8,941 nucleotides of DNA from CAZKMM01 sp964592965 (GTDB lineage Bacteria > RBG-13-61-14 > DRUE01). The stretch covers positions 1 through 8,941 of the forward strand of contig CAZQJX010000096.1 of the NCBI GenBank assembly GCA_964592965.1, written 5' to 3'. Positions 1-6,071 of this stretch are shown one piece after another (positions within the stretch are counted from its first letter, which is position 1; every line of letters starts with the position of its first letter). A program made the position numbers and the translations under genes. The notes under the pieces were generated by a model, which saw only the letters and a program-made list of their open reading frames with translations, made no database searches and was not told the DNA's origin.

Positions 1-1
1 T

Positions 2-208
2 GCGGTTGCCCTTCTCTTTCTTCCCTATGCTCCCAATATAGAGACTGTAAATGCTTACAGCTTGCTTTTTCAGGCAGGATTTTTGGTAGGAAGAATTTTG
101 ATTGGTCTTTTTTGCTTTTATCCTTTTTGGAAGGAGGCACTTAAGCCCAGACACAAAATTGAGCTGGCTGAACAGGCAGAGGCAGAGGTTTATAAATCTG
201 AAAGCTAG
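2..208 (+). CDS. C-terminal end of an unidentified membrane protein (5' truncated)
   Basis: An open frame runs from the left edge to a TAG at 206-208 and gives 68 residues; the start lies outside the window. The part seen has a hydrophobic stretch at about residues 19-43 (YSLLFQAGFLVGRILIGLF and following), consistent with a final membrane helix. It is followed by a basic turn (KPRHK) and a short acidic tail ending EVYKSES, as expected for a cytoplasmic C-terminus. The other two forward frames are broken by stops. The gene converges on plsB with a gap of about 90 bases. I do not recognise the family; a transporter or other polytopic membrane protein is possible, but the fragment is too short to say. 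Confidence 0.6.
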   Translation, partial: AVALLFLPYAPNIETVNAYSLLFQAGFLVGRILIGLFCFYPFWKEALKPRHKIELAEQAEAEVYKSES

Positions 209-246
209 GGCGGTATTTTTGCTTAAAAAGCGGTTTGAAAGCATTT

Positions 247-272
247 AAGCTAAAGAGCTTTGCCTAGCTTTT
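247..272 (+). terminator. Weak possible terminator between convergent genes
   Basis: A 6-bp inverted repeat, AAGCTA (247-252) and TAGCTT (265-270), encloses 12 bases and runs into four T's (269-272). It lies about 40 bases after the membrane-protein stop and could end that transcript. The stem is short and AU-rich, so support is modest. On the minus strand no T-run follows, so it would serve plsB poorly. Confidence 0.25.
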
Positions 273-299
273 CTGAGTAAGCCTTTGCAAGTCAGCTAG

Positions 300-2849
300 C
301 TAAAAGTGCCTTATTGAAGAAAGAAGCGATATTATCCACGCCAGCCAGCTCTCCATTTCTCCTAAAAAGTTAGCATTAACGCTAAAACTTTCACCTTCTT
401 TAACTAACCATTTTTTAGCTTGTGCCCAGCGAAGCGCGCCAAGAAAGTTTAATCTGCTAATGGATTCTTTTCGCTCAACCTCACGAAGCTGATATAACTG
501 CTCACCAACCTTCTGGGTGTGGCTGAGGAACTCCCGCTCGGTCATCTGGGTATTTTTCAAGCCGAGAAAGGAGCGGAGAGTAATGAGATAGGATTCAAGG
601 AAATTGGCAATCAGTCCTGCGAAGTTTTTAAGTTCCTCTGCATTATCTTTGCCAGAGTTTTTAAAGTATTCTTTTGCCTGCTTTATTTCCTTTTCATCAT
701 CAACCTGTGGAAAGACAAAGTCATACTTTAGCATATCTTTAAGCTTCATATAGTCATTTAAAACATCGCTTTTTTGGCTGAGCAGAGATATAGCGGTCAT
801 TGCCGGTGGAAGGAAGTGGTGAATGATATTGTTTTTATAGAATTCTAGGTTAAATCTTTTTTCTTCAGGAACAGCTATTAACTGAAAATCTTTATCTTGA
901 TTAATTTCAATAAATTTTTTGGCTTGATAGAATTTAAGCGCCTCTTCCTGCCACTGGGGATGGTTCTCAAAGCTTTTTGCCAAGCGAACGCCCTTTTCCA
1001 CAAGATATTGATAAAACCAGGTCCAGCACCTTGCCAGCTCATCTCGGGTGCGTGCAGGCTTTGAGCTTGCCAGAAGTCCTGATGCTACCACTGCACCAGG
1101 AGTGACCACAGTGAGCCGATTAATCTCGTTAACCAGCTCGTAGCCAAGTTTTTCATAACCGCTTTCAACTTCTTCGCTGATTAGCTCTCCGCTTTTTTCC
1201 AGATACTCCCTCAAGCTGATGGGATTGCCAAAATTAAGATATATCTTTCCATATCGCTGGCGAATTAATTGCCGAGAACGGAGCAAAGTAAGTAGCTTAT
1301 TTGAGCCCTTCTTTTCCTCTCCCTTAATCTCCCGCAGATACTCTCCCTGCTCAATTACTTGGTCATAGCCTATATAAATGGGAACAAAATATAAATCAGG
1401 AAGGTTCAGCTCCCTGAATCCACGAACAATATATTTAACCACGCCCATTCTGGGAAGGAGCAGTCTTCCTGTTCTGCTTCTTCCCCCTTCAATAAAAAAT
1501 TCTATTGGATAGCCCTCCTTGATTAATGCTTTTAAATAAGCACTGAAAACAGTAGAATAAACCTTATTGCCACGGAATTTTCTCCGCATAAAAAACGCCC
1601 CCGCTCCCCGAAAAACAGGACCAATAGGAAAGAAGTTCAGATTAATCCCAGCAACAATATGGGGCGGGAAAAAGTTCTTATGATATAAAACATAGCTCAG
1701 AATTAGATAGTCTATATGGCTTTTGTGGCTGGGAACATAGATAATCGGATGCTTTTTGGCAATCTGGCGGATTTTCATAAAGCTGGTCTCATCAACTTCT
1801 ATTCCATCATAAAGATTTCTCCACACCCAAGTAAGGATTAAATCAAGCAGTTGAACCATTCTTTGATTGTAATTGGCAGCCATTTCATCAAGATAAAGGG
1901 TTGCTTCTCGCTTTATATCCATTAAATCTCTGCCTTCGCTTTCAGCAATTTTTTTCAGCCTACGCTCAAGGAACGGGTCTTGAAGCACCTCTTCAAGAAT
2001 CTGGGAACGGGGCTTAAGTCTAGGACCAACAATAATCTTTTTCTCTCTTTCCAAGTGCCCGAGCAGATGGTCTCTTAACCTGTGAGCTAGCGCCTGCCTT
2101 GAAAGCCCCTTCTGGTCTTTGCGGGAGAGAAACTGTCTGAGATTAACAGGGTCTGCCACTTCCACTAGGGCAGACTCGCTTAGTGTAAGGTAATTATAAA
2201 TCTTGCGCAGAGCTCCCGGCTGGTCTGGCGGACCAAAAAGGATATCAATTATGGTCTTTTTTTCTTTTTCGGGCGCTTTTTTGAAGACAATCACTAAAGG
2301 AACAATGATATAATCCTCTTCACTATCCTCTTGCCAGAGCAGAAGATTATAAAACGGGTCTTTTTCTGGATGTAAATACCTTACAGGCACAGAAGGTGGA
2401 TTGACCAGATAGGTCAGCATTCCGCTGCCTTTTTCAACCTCTTGTTTAATCTTTTCCCAGAGCAGTTGGTCATAATTGATTTTATTCAGTTTGCACACCA
2501 GATAAGCAAAGATGCATCTTATAAGCCTTTTTAAAGAAAAAAATATCCAGACAGGTAAATTGGCGGAGATTTTTGGACTATTCAAACCCAACCGAGAAAA
2601 AAGATAATGAAGAAAGATAAAATCCAGCCTGCTACGATTTTTTACCGCCCAAACAACCTTACCCTCTTGGCAAAGTTCTGCCAGCCTCTTTTGGGTGGAT
2701 TCAGGAATTTGTGCCCGAAAGAACCTGCGGGAGATAAGCCGAACCAGTGCAGAATCTCCAGCAGATTCCAGAAAATAAGGAAAGTAATTCAGCCTGCCTT
2801 TCAATATCCGGTGGAAGATGAATTTTAATCTTTTGGGCTTCTTTTCCAT
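300..2849 (-). CDS. plsB: Glycerol-3-phosphate 1-O-acyltransferase PlsB
   Basis: This enzyme acylates sn-glycerol 3-phosphate at position 1, the first committed step of phospholipid synthesis, at the inner face of the cytoplasmic membrane. All four acyltransferase blocks are present. Block I is SHKSHIDYL with the catalytic HX4D pair His375/Asp380. Block II is GAFFMRR (417-423). Block III is FFIEGGRSRTGR (451-462), which binds the substrate phosphate. Block IV is VPIYIGYD (489-496). Segments such as PPHIVAGINLNF (396-407) and NKVYSTVF (428-435) match E. coli PlsB as I remember it. At 849 residues it is slightly longer than the 807-residue E. coli protein. The ATG at 2849 is preceded by AAAGG about 4 bases upstream. 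It appears to be a stand-alone host gene, unrelated to the phage-type genes to its right. The long PlsB type rather than a short PlsY is mildly notable. Confidence 0.96.
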   Translation of the reverse strand: MEKKPKRLKFIFHRILKGRLNYFPYFLESAGDSALVRLISRRFFRAQIPESTQKRLAELCQEGKVVWAVKNRSRLDFIFLHYLFSRLGLNSPKISANLPVWIFFSLKRLIRCIFAYLVCKLNKINYDQLLWEKIKQEVEKGSGMLTYLVNPPSVPVRYLHPEKDPFYNLLLWQEDSEEDYIIVPLVIVFKKAPEKEKKTIIDILFGPPDQPGALRKIYNYLTLSESALVEVADPVNLRQFLSRKDQKGLSRQALAHRLRDHLLGHLEREKKIIVGPRLKPRSQILEEVLQDPFLERRLKKIAESEGRDLMDIKREATLYLDEMAANYNQRMVQLLDLILTWVWRNLYDGIEVDETSFMKIRQIAKKHPIIYVPSHKSHIDYLILSYVLYHKNFFPPHIVAGINLNFFPIGPVFRGAGAFFMRRKFRGNKVYSTVFSAYLKALIKEGYPIEFFIEGGRSRTGRLLLPRMGVVKYIVRGFRELNLPDLYFVPIYIGYDQVIEQGEYLREIKGEEKKGSNKLLTLLRSRQLIRQRYGKIYLNFGNPISLREYLEKSGELISEEVESGYEKLGYELVNEINRLTVVTPGAVVASGLLASSKPARTRDELARCWTWFYQYLVEKGVRLAKSFENHPQWQEEALKFYQAKKFIEINQDKDFQLIAVPEEKRFNLEFYKNNIIHHFLPPAMTAISLLSQKSDVLNDYMKLKDMLKYDFVFPQVDDEKEIKQAKEYFKNSGKDNAEELKNFAGLIANFLESYLITLRSFLGLKNTQMTEREFLSHTQKVGEQLYQLREVERKESISRLNFLGALRWAQAKKWLVKEGESFSVNANFLGEMESWLAWIISLLSSIRHF

Positions 2850-2860
2850 TGCCTTTGAAA

Positions 2861-2889
2861 ATTCTAGCCTAAAAATTTAACTATCACAA
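2861..2889 (-). promoter_or_regulatory. Predicted promoter for plsB
   Basis: On the minus strand TTGTGA (2889-2884) and TAGAAT (2866-2861) are 17 bases apart, a good sigma-70 arrangement with a 5/6 match in the -10. The predicted transcription start is near 2854, giving an unusually short leader before the ATG at 2849. Either the transcript is nearly leaderless or a second promoter lies further upstream. Confidence 0.4.
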
Positions 2890-2932
2890 CCTTTTGTTTT
2901 TGATGGCGAAGAAAGATTAAAAGTTCTAATAA

Positions 2933-2978
2933 TTGACTTTTTCTCAGGGATTGTTAGTTAATTTTTAAGTGAGAGGAG
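2933..2978 (+). promoter_or_regulatory. Predicted promoter and strong Shine-Dalgarno for the 147-residue gene
   Basis: TTGACT (2933-2938) and GTTAAT (2957-2962) are 18 bases apart. They are followed by the purine-rich GAGAGGAG (2971-2978), whose GGAG ends 4 bases before the ATG at 2983. The ribosome site is the best in the window and fixes the start of the following gene. The -10 matches consensus in only four positions, so the promoter itself is less certain. Confidence 0.45.
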
Positions 2979-2982
2979 CAAA

Positions 2983-3426
2983 ATGAAAAAGCTAAATGAA
3001 ATAGAGCTAGACCCAATGTATCTTTCCGAGCAAGAAAAGGAGATTATCCATAGGCAGTATCTTCGTGAAAAGGAGATGGGCTCGGTTGATGATGCCATTG
3101 AAGAGTATATTGATGAGATTAATCAGTTTCCTTTTATAGCCACCATTCGCTCCTGCCAGGGGCACGGCTATCCCGGGCATATTTCATTCAGGTTCACTAA
3201 AGATTGGCACGAAAAATTTATTGAAAGCGGAATCAAACGCCTGCTGGATAAAAAACTCTGCCATATATTCCTTGAAGTAGGCGACTGGCTTCCTACCAAA
3301 ACAGGTCTTTATTTTCGCTGGAAAGCAAGATTTACAGAAGAAAAACGGGACGAGTTTTTTAAAGAATTTATCAGCTGGCTGAAAGAGGAGTGGGAAAAAG
3401 AAAGGCAGGCTGAAGAACAAAAATAG
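2983..3426 (+). CDS. Hypothetical protein with SCQGHG motif, possibly phage-derived
   Basis: The 147-residue soluble protein starts at an ATG with a strong SD. The N-terminal third is acidic and helical. A compact core at about residues 49-71 reads FPFIATIRSCQGHG (49-62) followed by a GHISFRF strand. The C-terminus (about 119-147) is a highly charged helix, likely a coiled coil. The pattern 'Asn, short gap, Ile-Ala-Thr, Ser-Cys-x-Gly-His' recalls small phage and bacterial proteins of unknown function. It is also distantly like the TTSSCSGR loop of TYW3 tRNA-modification proteins, but I saw this by eye only. Cys58 and His61 would be candidate metal or active-site residues. It stands first among the rightward accessory genes. 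No function is assigned. Confidence 0.75.
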   Translation: MKKLNEIELDPMYLSEQEKEIIHRQYLREKEMGSVDDAIEEYIDEINQFPFIATIRSCQGHGYPGHISFRFTKDWHEKFIESGIKRLLDKKLCHIFLEVGDWLPTKTGLYFRWKARFTEEKRDEFFKEFISWLKEEWEKERQAEEQK

Positions 3427-3603
3427 TTTTCTTCCCCCAATCCTATCGGAATATAAAACAGCCCAGCGCACTCACCGCTCAACTTTTAAAAACTGTTTGG
3501 CTCATCTAAAAAACTCTGCTTTATTTTTTCTTTTAATTTTTCCTTTAAATTCAAAATGTTATCTGTAAGAGCGGAATGTGGGTTTGCAAACAAATTTCCA
3601 TTT

Positions 3604-3786
3604 ATGAGGAAGATGTTTACACGAAGGGAAAAGAAAAGGATAAAAAAGCTTTGGGATGAGTATCGGCTGACAAAACAGCTTAAATTTGGCTTCTGGTGGC
3701 TTATTTCCGAGCCAGAGCCACCTGTTTGGTTCATAAGGTATGAGCTGGGAATAAATGAAGAAGGATGGGAAAGCCAGGGCTGGTAA
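3604..3786 (+). CDS. Small Trp-rich basic hypothetical protein
   Basis: This is a short gene of 60 residues if it starts at ATG 3604. ATGs at 3556 and 3613 are in frame alternatives, and none has a well-placed SD. I prefer 3604 or 3613 because the extra N-terminus from 3556 looks unlike the rest. The N-terminal part is strongly basic (FTRREKKRIKKLW). The rest is rich in Trp and aromatic residues (FGFWWLISEPEPPVWFIRYE). It could be a small nucleic-acid-binding phage protein, but I do not recognise it. Its last 32 bases overlap the start of the next gene in another frame, suggesting translational coupling. The 177 bases before it (3427-3603) are T-rich, and I see no clear promoter, hairpin or RNA gene there. 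Confidence 0.55.
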   Translation: MRKMFTRREKKRIKKLWDEYRLTKQLKFGFWWLISEPEPPVWFIRYELGINEEGWESQGW

Positions 3787-4129
3787 GGAGAGCGAAAAGC
3801 ACGACGCACTCAAGGAGCTGGAAGCAGAGCTGGAGCTTCTTAGAAAGGTTCATCTCAGGGCTATTTTTGAAGCACGGGAAGGAGTTTTAAAAGGGATTGA
3901 TGATGAGGCACTCAAGCATATTTCCAGCTACCTGAAAGTAGTTGAGAAGCTTTTGCGAGTAATTAGTCTTCGCAAAAAAGAAAAGGAAAGCGATGAGATA
4001 GACAGGGTGGTAAAGGTAATCTGGGAAGTGCTTTTGGAAGTTCCCACATTCCAAGCTCTTTTAAAAGACCCAAAAATCCAAGCAGAGATATTAAAGAGAA
4101 TAAAAGATAGATTGAAAAATTTAACATAA
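3755..4129 (+). CDS. Small helical hypothetical protein; possible small terminase-like role
   Basis: The 124-residue protein is charged and almost entirely alpha-helical by composition. A coiled-coil-like stretch covers about residues 14-45 (LKELEAELELLRKVHLRA), and a second helical part about 60-120 ends in KDRLKNLT. There is no signal peptide, membrane segment or recognisable catalytic motif. The ATG at 3755 is preceded by GGGA with a 4-base gap and lies inside the previous gene. Size, helix content and a phage-type neighbourhood are compatible with a small terminase subunit or other DNA-binding adaptor. However, terL is 3.2 kb away and no helix-turn-helix is evident, so this is only a suggestion. 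The stop is 13 bases before the -35 of the next promoter. Confidence 0.65.
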   Translation: MKKDGKARAGKESEKHDALKELEAELELLRKVHLRAIFEAREGVLKGIDDEALKHISSYLKVVEKLLRVISLRKKEKESDEIDRVVKVIWEVLLEVPTFQALLKDPKIQAEILKRIKDRLKNLT

Positions 4130-4142
4130 AAGGCATTTTTAG

Positions 4143-4171
4143 TTGACAAAAGAAAAAATAATAGTAATAAT
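4143..4171 (+). promoter_or_regulatory. Strong predicted sigma-70 promoter of the double-hairpin RNA
   Basis: A perfect TTGACA (4143-4148) is separated by 17 bases from AATAAT (4166-4171), which matches the -10 consensus in five of six positions. The spacer is A-rich. Transcription would begin near 4178. This is the best promoter-like sequence in the window. It is placed to drive the stem-loop segment and, with read-through, the NYN gene. Confidence 0.65.
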
Positions 4172-4198
4172 AAAAATGCAGATTATGAGAATTAACTC

Positions 4199-4226
4199 CT
4201 CCACCTTGTTTATACACAAGGTGGAG
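4199..4226 (+). repeat. Perfect 11-bp inverted repeat (stem-loop I)
   Basis: CTCCACCTTGT (4199-4209) pairs without mismatch with ACAAGGTGGAG (4216-4226) around the 6-base loop TTATAC. No T-run follows, so it is not a terminator by itself. Its 3' arm (TGGAG, 4222-4226) can alternatively pair with CTCCA at 4235-4239. Confidence 0.8.
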
Positions 4227-4237
4227 CGTATTGACTC

Positions 4238-4269
4238 CAGGGGGTTAGCTAGAGCCTAACCCCCTGTTT
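4238..4269 (+). terminator. GC-rich stem-loop II, terminator or attenuator
   Basis: CAGGGGGTTAG (4238-4248) and CTAACCCCCTG (4256-4266) form a perfect 11-bp stem with a 7-base loop, followed directly by TTT (4267-4269) and then AT-rich sequence. The stem is much more GC-rich than its surroundings. The T-run is short for an efficient intrinsic terminator, which would suit partial read-through into the NYN gene. Confidence 0.6.
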
Positions 4270-4286
4270 CATTAATTAAAAGTAAA

Positions 4287-4829
4287 ATGCCTTTTAGTGA
4301 AAAAGACAGAGTGATGATATTTATTGATGGTAGTAATTTTTATCACGGTTTAAAAGAAAATTTTGGTTTTGCTAACATAGATTTTGAGCATCTTGTCAAT
4401 TCATTAATTAATCCTAACAAGCAAAAATTGATAAGAGTTTATTATTATAATGCTCCTGTGAATAAAGAAGAAGAGCCAGAAAAATATAAAAACCAGCAGA
4501 GATTTTTTAATTATCTAAAAAACCTTGCCTTTTTTGAAGTTAAACTTGGCAGGCTGGAGAAGCGAAAATCCGGTGTGGTTGAAAAAGGTGTTGATGTAAA
4601 ACTGGCAGTGGATATGGTAATGCTTGCTGTAAAAAATGCCTATGACCTGGCTATTTTAATCAGCGCTGACGGAGATTTTGCCGATGCTGTGCAGGCAGTA
4701 AAAGATATGGGTAAACATATCGTTGTGGCTTATCCAAAAGGTGGCAGATTGCACCATTTAAAGCAGGTTTGTGATTTTTATATACCGCTTGAATTAGAAA
4801 AGAACATTATCAGACGAGAGCAGAATTAG
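4287..4829 (+). CDS. NYN domain protein (LabA/DUF88-like PIN-fold nuclease)
   Basis: The 180-residue protein is essentially one NYN domain, a PIN-like fold that usually acts as a metal-dependent ribonuclease. The acidic pocket is complete: FIDGSNFYHG with Asp14 and Asn17, Asp103 and Asp109 in KGVDVKLAVDM, and SADGDFADAV with Asp128 and Asp130. The strand GKHIVVAYP (142-150) and the tail follow as in the LabA/DUF88 group. There is no signal or membrane segment, so it should be cytosolic. The ATG at 4287 has no visible SD; ATG 4314 (residue 10) is possible but would trim the first strand close to Asp14. It sits downstream of the two stem-loops and converges on the radical-SAM gene with a 2-base gap. 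The gene is noticeably AT-rich. The RNA target is unknown. Confidence 0.88.
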   Translation: MPFSEKDRVMIFIDGSNFYHGLKENFGFANIDFEHLVNSLINPNKQKLIRVYYYNAPVNKEEEPEKYKNQQRFFNYLKNLAFFEVKLGRLEKRKSGVVEKGVDVKLAVDMVMLAVKNAYDLAILISADGDFADAVQAVKDMGKHIVVAYPKGGRLHHLKQVCDFYIPLELEKNIIRREQN

Positions 4830-4831
4830 AT

Positions 4832-6040
4832 TTAATCATAGGTGCAGTTGCAGGATTGGTTTTCTCCCAAAAGACCGAGAGCCTTGTGGATTTTCTCGGT
4901 CTCTTTGCAAAGACCGATTTTGGGGCATTCAAGTCCCTCAAGGAAAAAGCTGTAAATTTCCATTCGCTGGTCAAAAGCAAGGCGTAATCTGCCATCAGGG
5001 TCTTTCTCATCAACGCCATATTTAAAGATGTCTTTGTTCTTGGCATACTGGGGGAGATTGGGAAAGAAGCGAAGAGTTCCAAGTGTGACGATTTCTGGTG
5101 CAAGCTCATTTACCTCTTCAATTAGTTTTAAATAATGCTCTTTCCAGTTTGGTATGGGAATAATTGGGTCTATTCTAATGCGCACGCACCAGCCGAGCTT
5201 TTTGAGCTGACGCGCGCAGGCAAGCCTTTTTTCCGGCAGGGGTGCTTTTTTCTCATATTTTTTTGCCACTTCAGTTGCATTTAAAGAGAAGCTAACTATA
5301 ACCTGTGGAGTTGGCGTGAGCTTTGCCAGCTCTGAAATGTTGGTTGATTTGGTAAGGAGAAGCAATTTATGCTTTTTCTGCTCAGCAAAGATGGGCACCA
5401 GGTTGGTGGTGAGCTGAATTTCTTTATCCCAAAGCAGGCTATCCGCCAGCTCTCCAGCATTAAGAACAGATGGCTTTTCTGTGGTATGTAGCCAGTAGCG
5501 AATTTCCTGAAACATCCGTGCGGTGTTGGAAAAAACAGTTGGCTCGGGCCAGTGCCTGAGGGTCAATTTAAGATAGCAATAATCGCATTCATAAACACAG
5601 CCATTGGCAAAAGCAAGGATATAAAAATGCGGGCAGATTATTCCTTTAGGGGTTTTATCAAAGTAATGAATGAATTTGCTATATCTTCTTCTAAGCACAA
5701 AGCCAGCTTTTTTTTGGACTTTTTTATTGAGCTTAAATAAAGGCTCGGACTCATCTTCAGAAAAAGCAGGTGATTTTTTGCTATAAGTTCCCATTGTGCG
5801 ATGGGCTTTCCAGGCACGAATAGTATGCTCACGAATGCCGAATTTTTCTGCTATTTCACGCAAAGGTAGATGGGGATGGGCGTCAACATAATCAAGCACT
5901 TTTTCACGAATCTGGCGGGTGTATTCTTTATATTCTTTTCCTTTCAGCTTCTCCTGATATTCTTGTAATTCCCTTTGAGCCCGCTCTTTTTCTAGTTCAA
6001 GCTCGGTGTGGGTGAGTTTGGATTTTTTTGGCTCTTTCAT
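4832..6040 (-). CDS. Radical SAM protein of the spore photoproduct lyase superfamily, with N-terminal HTH
   Basis: The 402-residue protein has three parts. A charged coiled-coil-like N-terminus (about 10-50) comes first. A helix-turn-helix at about 58-80 (LPLREIAEKFGIREHTIRAW) follows. The remainder is a radical-SAM TIM-barrel of SplB/COG1533 type. The iron-sulfur motif is Cys148-x3-Cys152-x2-Cys155 (CVYECDYCYL), with Tyr154 and Tyr156 placed as in SPL. Where SPL has its hydrogen-donor cysteine (ACTSD), this protein reads NAGELADS (194-201), with Glu197 there by my alignment. Four C-terminal cysteines (372, 378, 397, 399) may bind a second metal or cluster. It is therefore a SAM-radical enzyme, probably acting on nucleic acid, but not a proven photoproduct repair enzyme. 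I chose ATG 6040; a TTG at 6079 would add 13 residues without an SD. Confidence 0.88.
   Translation of the reverse strand: MKEPKKSKLTHTELELEKERAQRELQEYQEKLKGKEYKEYTRQIREKVLDYVDAHPHLPLREIAEKFGIREHTIRAWKAHRTMGTYSKKSPAFSEDESEPLFKLNKKVQKKAGFVLRRRYSKFIHYFDKTPKGIICPHFYILAFANGCVYECDYCYLKLTLRHWPEPTVFSNTARMFQEIRYWLHTTEKPSVLNAGELADSLLWDKEIQLTTNLVPIFAEQKKHKLLLLTKSTNISELAKLTPTPQVIVSFSLNATEVAKKYEKKAPLPEKRLACARQLKKLGWCVRIRIDPIIPIPNWKEHYLKLIEEVNELAPEIVTLGTLRFFPNLPQYAKNKDIFKYGVDEKDPDGRLRLAFDQRMEIYSFFLEGLECPKIGLCKETEKIHKALGLLGENQSCNCTYD
4872..4906. terminator. Inverted repeat inside the radical-SAM 3' end, possible bidirectional terminator
   Basis: AGACCGAGA (4872-4880) and TCTCGGTCT (4894-4902) form a perfect 9-bp stem with a 13-base loop. 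On the plus strand CTTT follows and on the minus strand TTTT follows. It lies 43 bases past the NYN stop and within the last codons of the convergent radical-SAM gene. It could terminate the NYN transcript. On the minus strand it lies before the stop codon, so it would be premature there. It may also be a by-product of the coding sequence. Confidence 0.3.
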
Positions 6041-6042
6041 TG

Positions 6043-6071
6043 TTGAAAGAAAAGTCTTTAAAAATTTTAAA
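6043..6071 (+). promoter_or_regulatory. Possible promoter for the methyltransferase-parB-terL operon
   Basis: TTGAAA (6043-6048) and TTTAAA (6066-6071) are 17 bases apart. Transcription would start near 6078, just before the AGGAG (6081-6085) that lies 11 bases ahead of the methyltransferase ATG. The -10 is a 4/6 match in AT-rich DNA, so support is moderate. It overlaps the divergent promoter on the other strand. Confidence 0.35.

Larger units (their letters stand above)
4178..4270 (+). ncRNA. Predicted structured leader or small RNA with two stem-loops
   Basis: From the predicted start near 4178 to the T-run after 4266 the transcript would be about 90 nt. Most of it folds into two perfect stems (4199-4226 and 4238-4266) joined by 11 bases. 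It resembles no tRNA, riboswitch or other RNA family that I recognise. Two readings fit: a stand-alone small RNA ended by the second hairpin, or a 5' leader that attenuates expression of the NYN gene starting 21 bases after the second stem. The shared position upstream of a predicted RNase makes autoregulation or substrate use possible, but this is inference. Confidence 0.5.

Noticed and set aside
2607..2828. Plus-strand frames inside plsB (also at 519-731)
   Set aside because: Both are shadows of the conserved plsB gene with no SD or family resemblance.
3486..3809. Minus-strand gene of 107 residues over the small Trp-rich gene
   Set aside because: It is mostly the reverse of a convincing plus-strand protein, has low-complexity Ser/Phe content and no SD. 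The part over the intergenic stretch (lysine-rich) is explained by T-rich DNA.
4231..4259. Second promoter starting with TTGACT between the hairpins
   Set aside because: At 16-18 bases downstream the sequence reads GCCTAA or similar, with no acceptable -10.
4199..4266. tRNA or tRNA-like gene at the double hairpin
   Set aside because: There are only two stems, no outer acceptor stem, no T-loop consensus and no plausible anticodon arm geometry.
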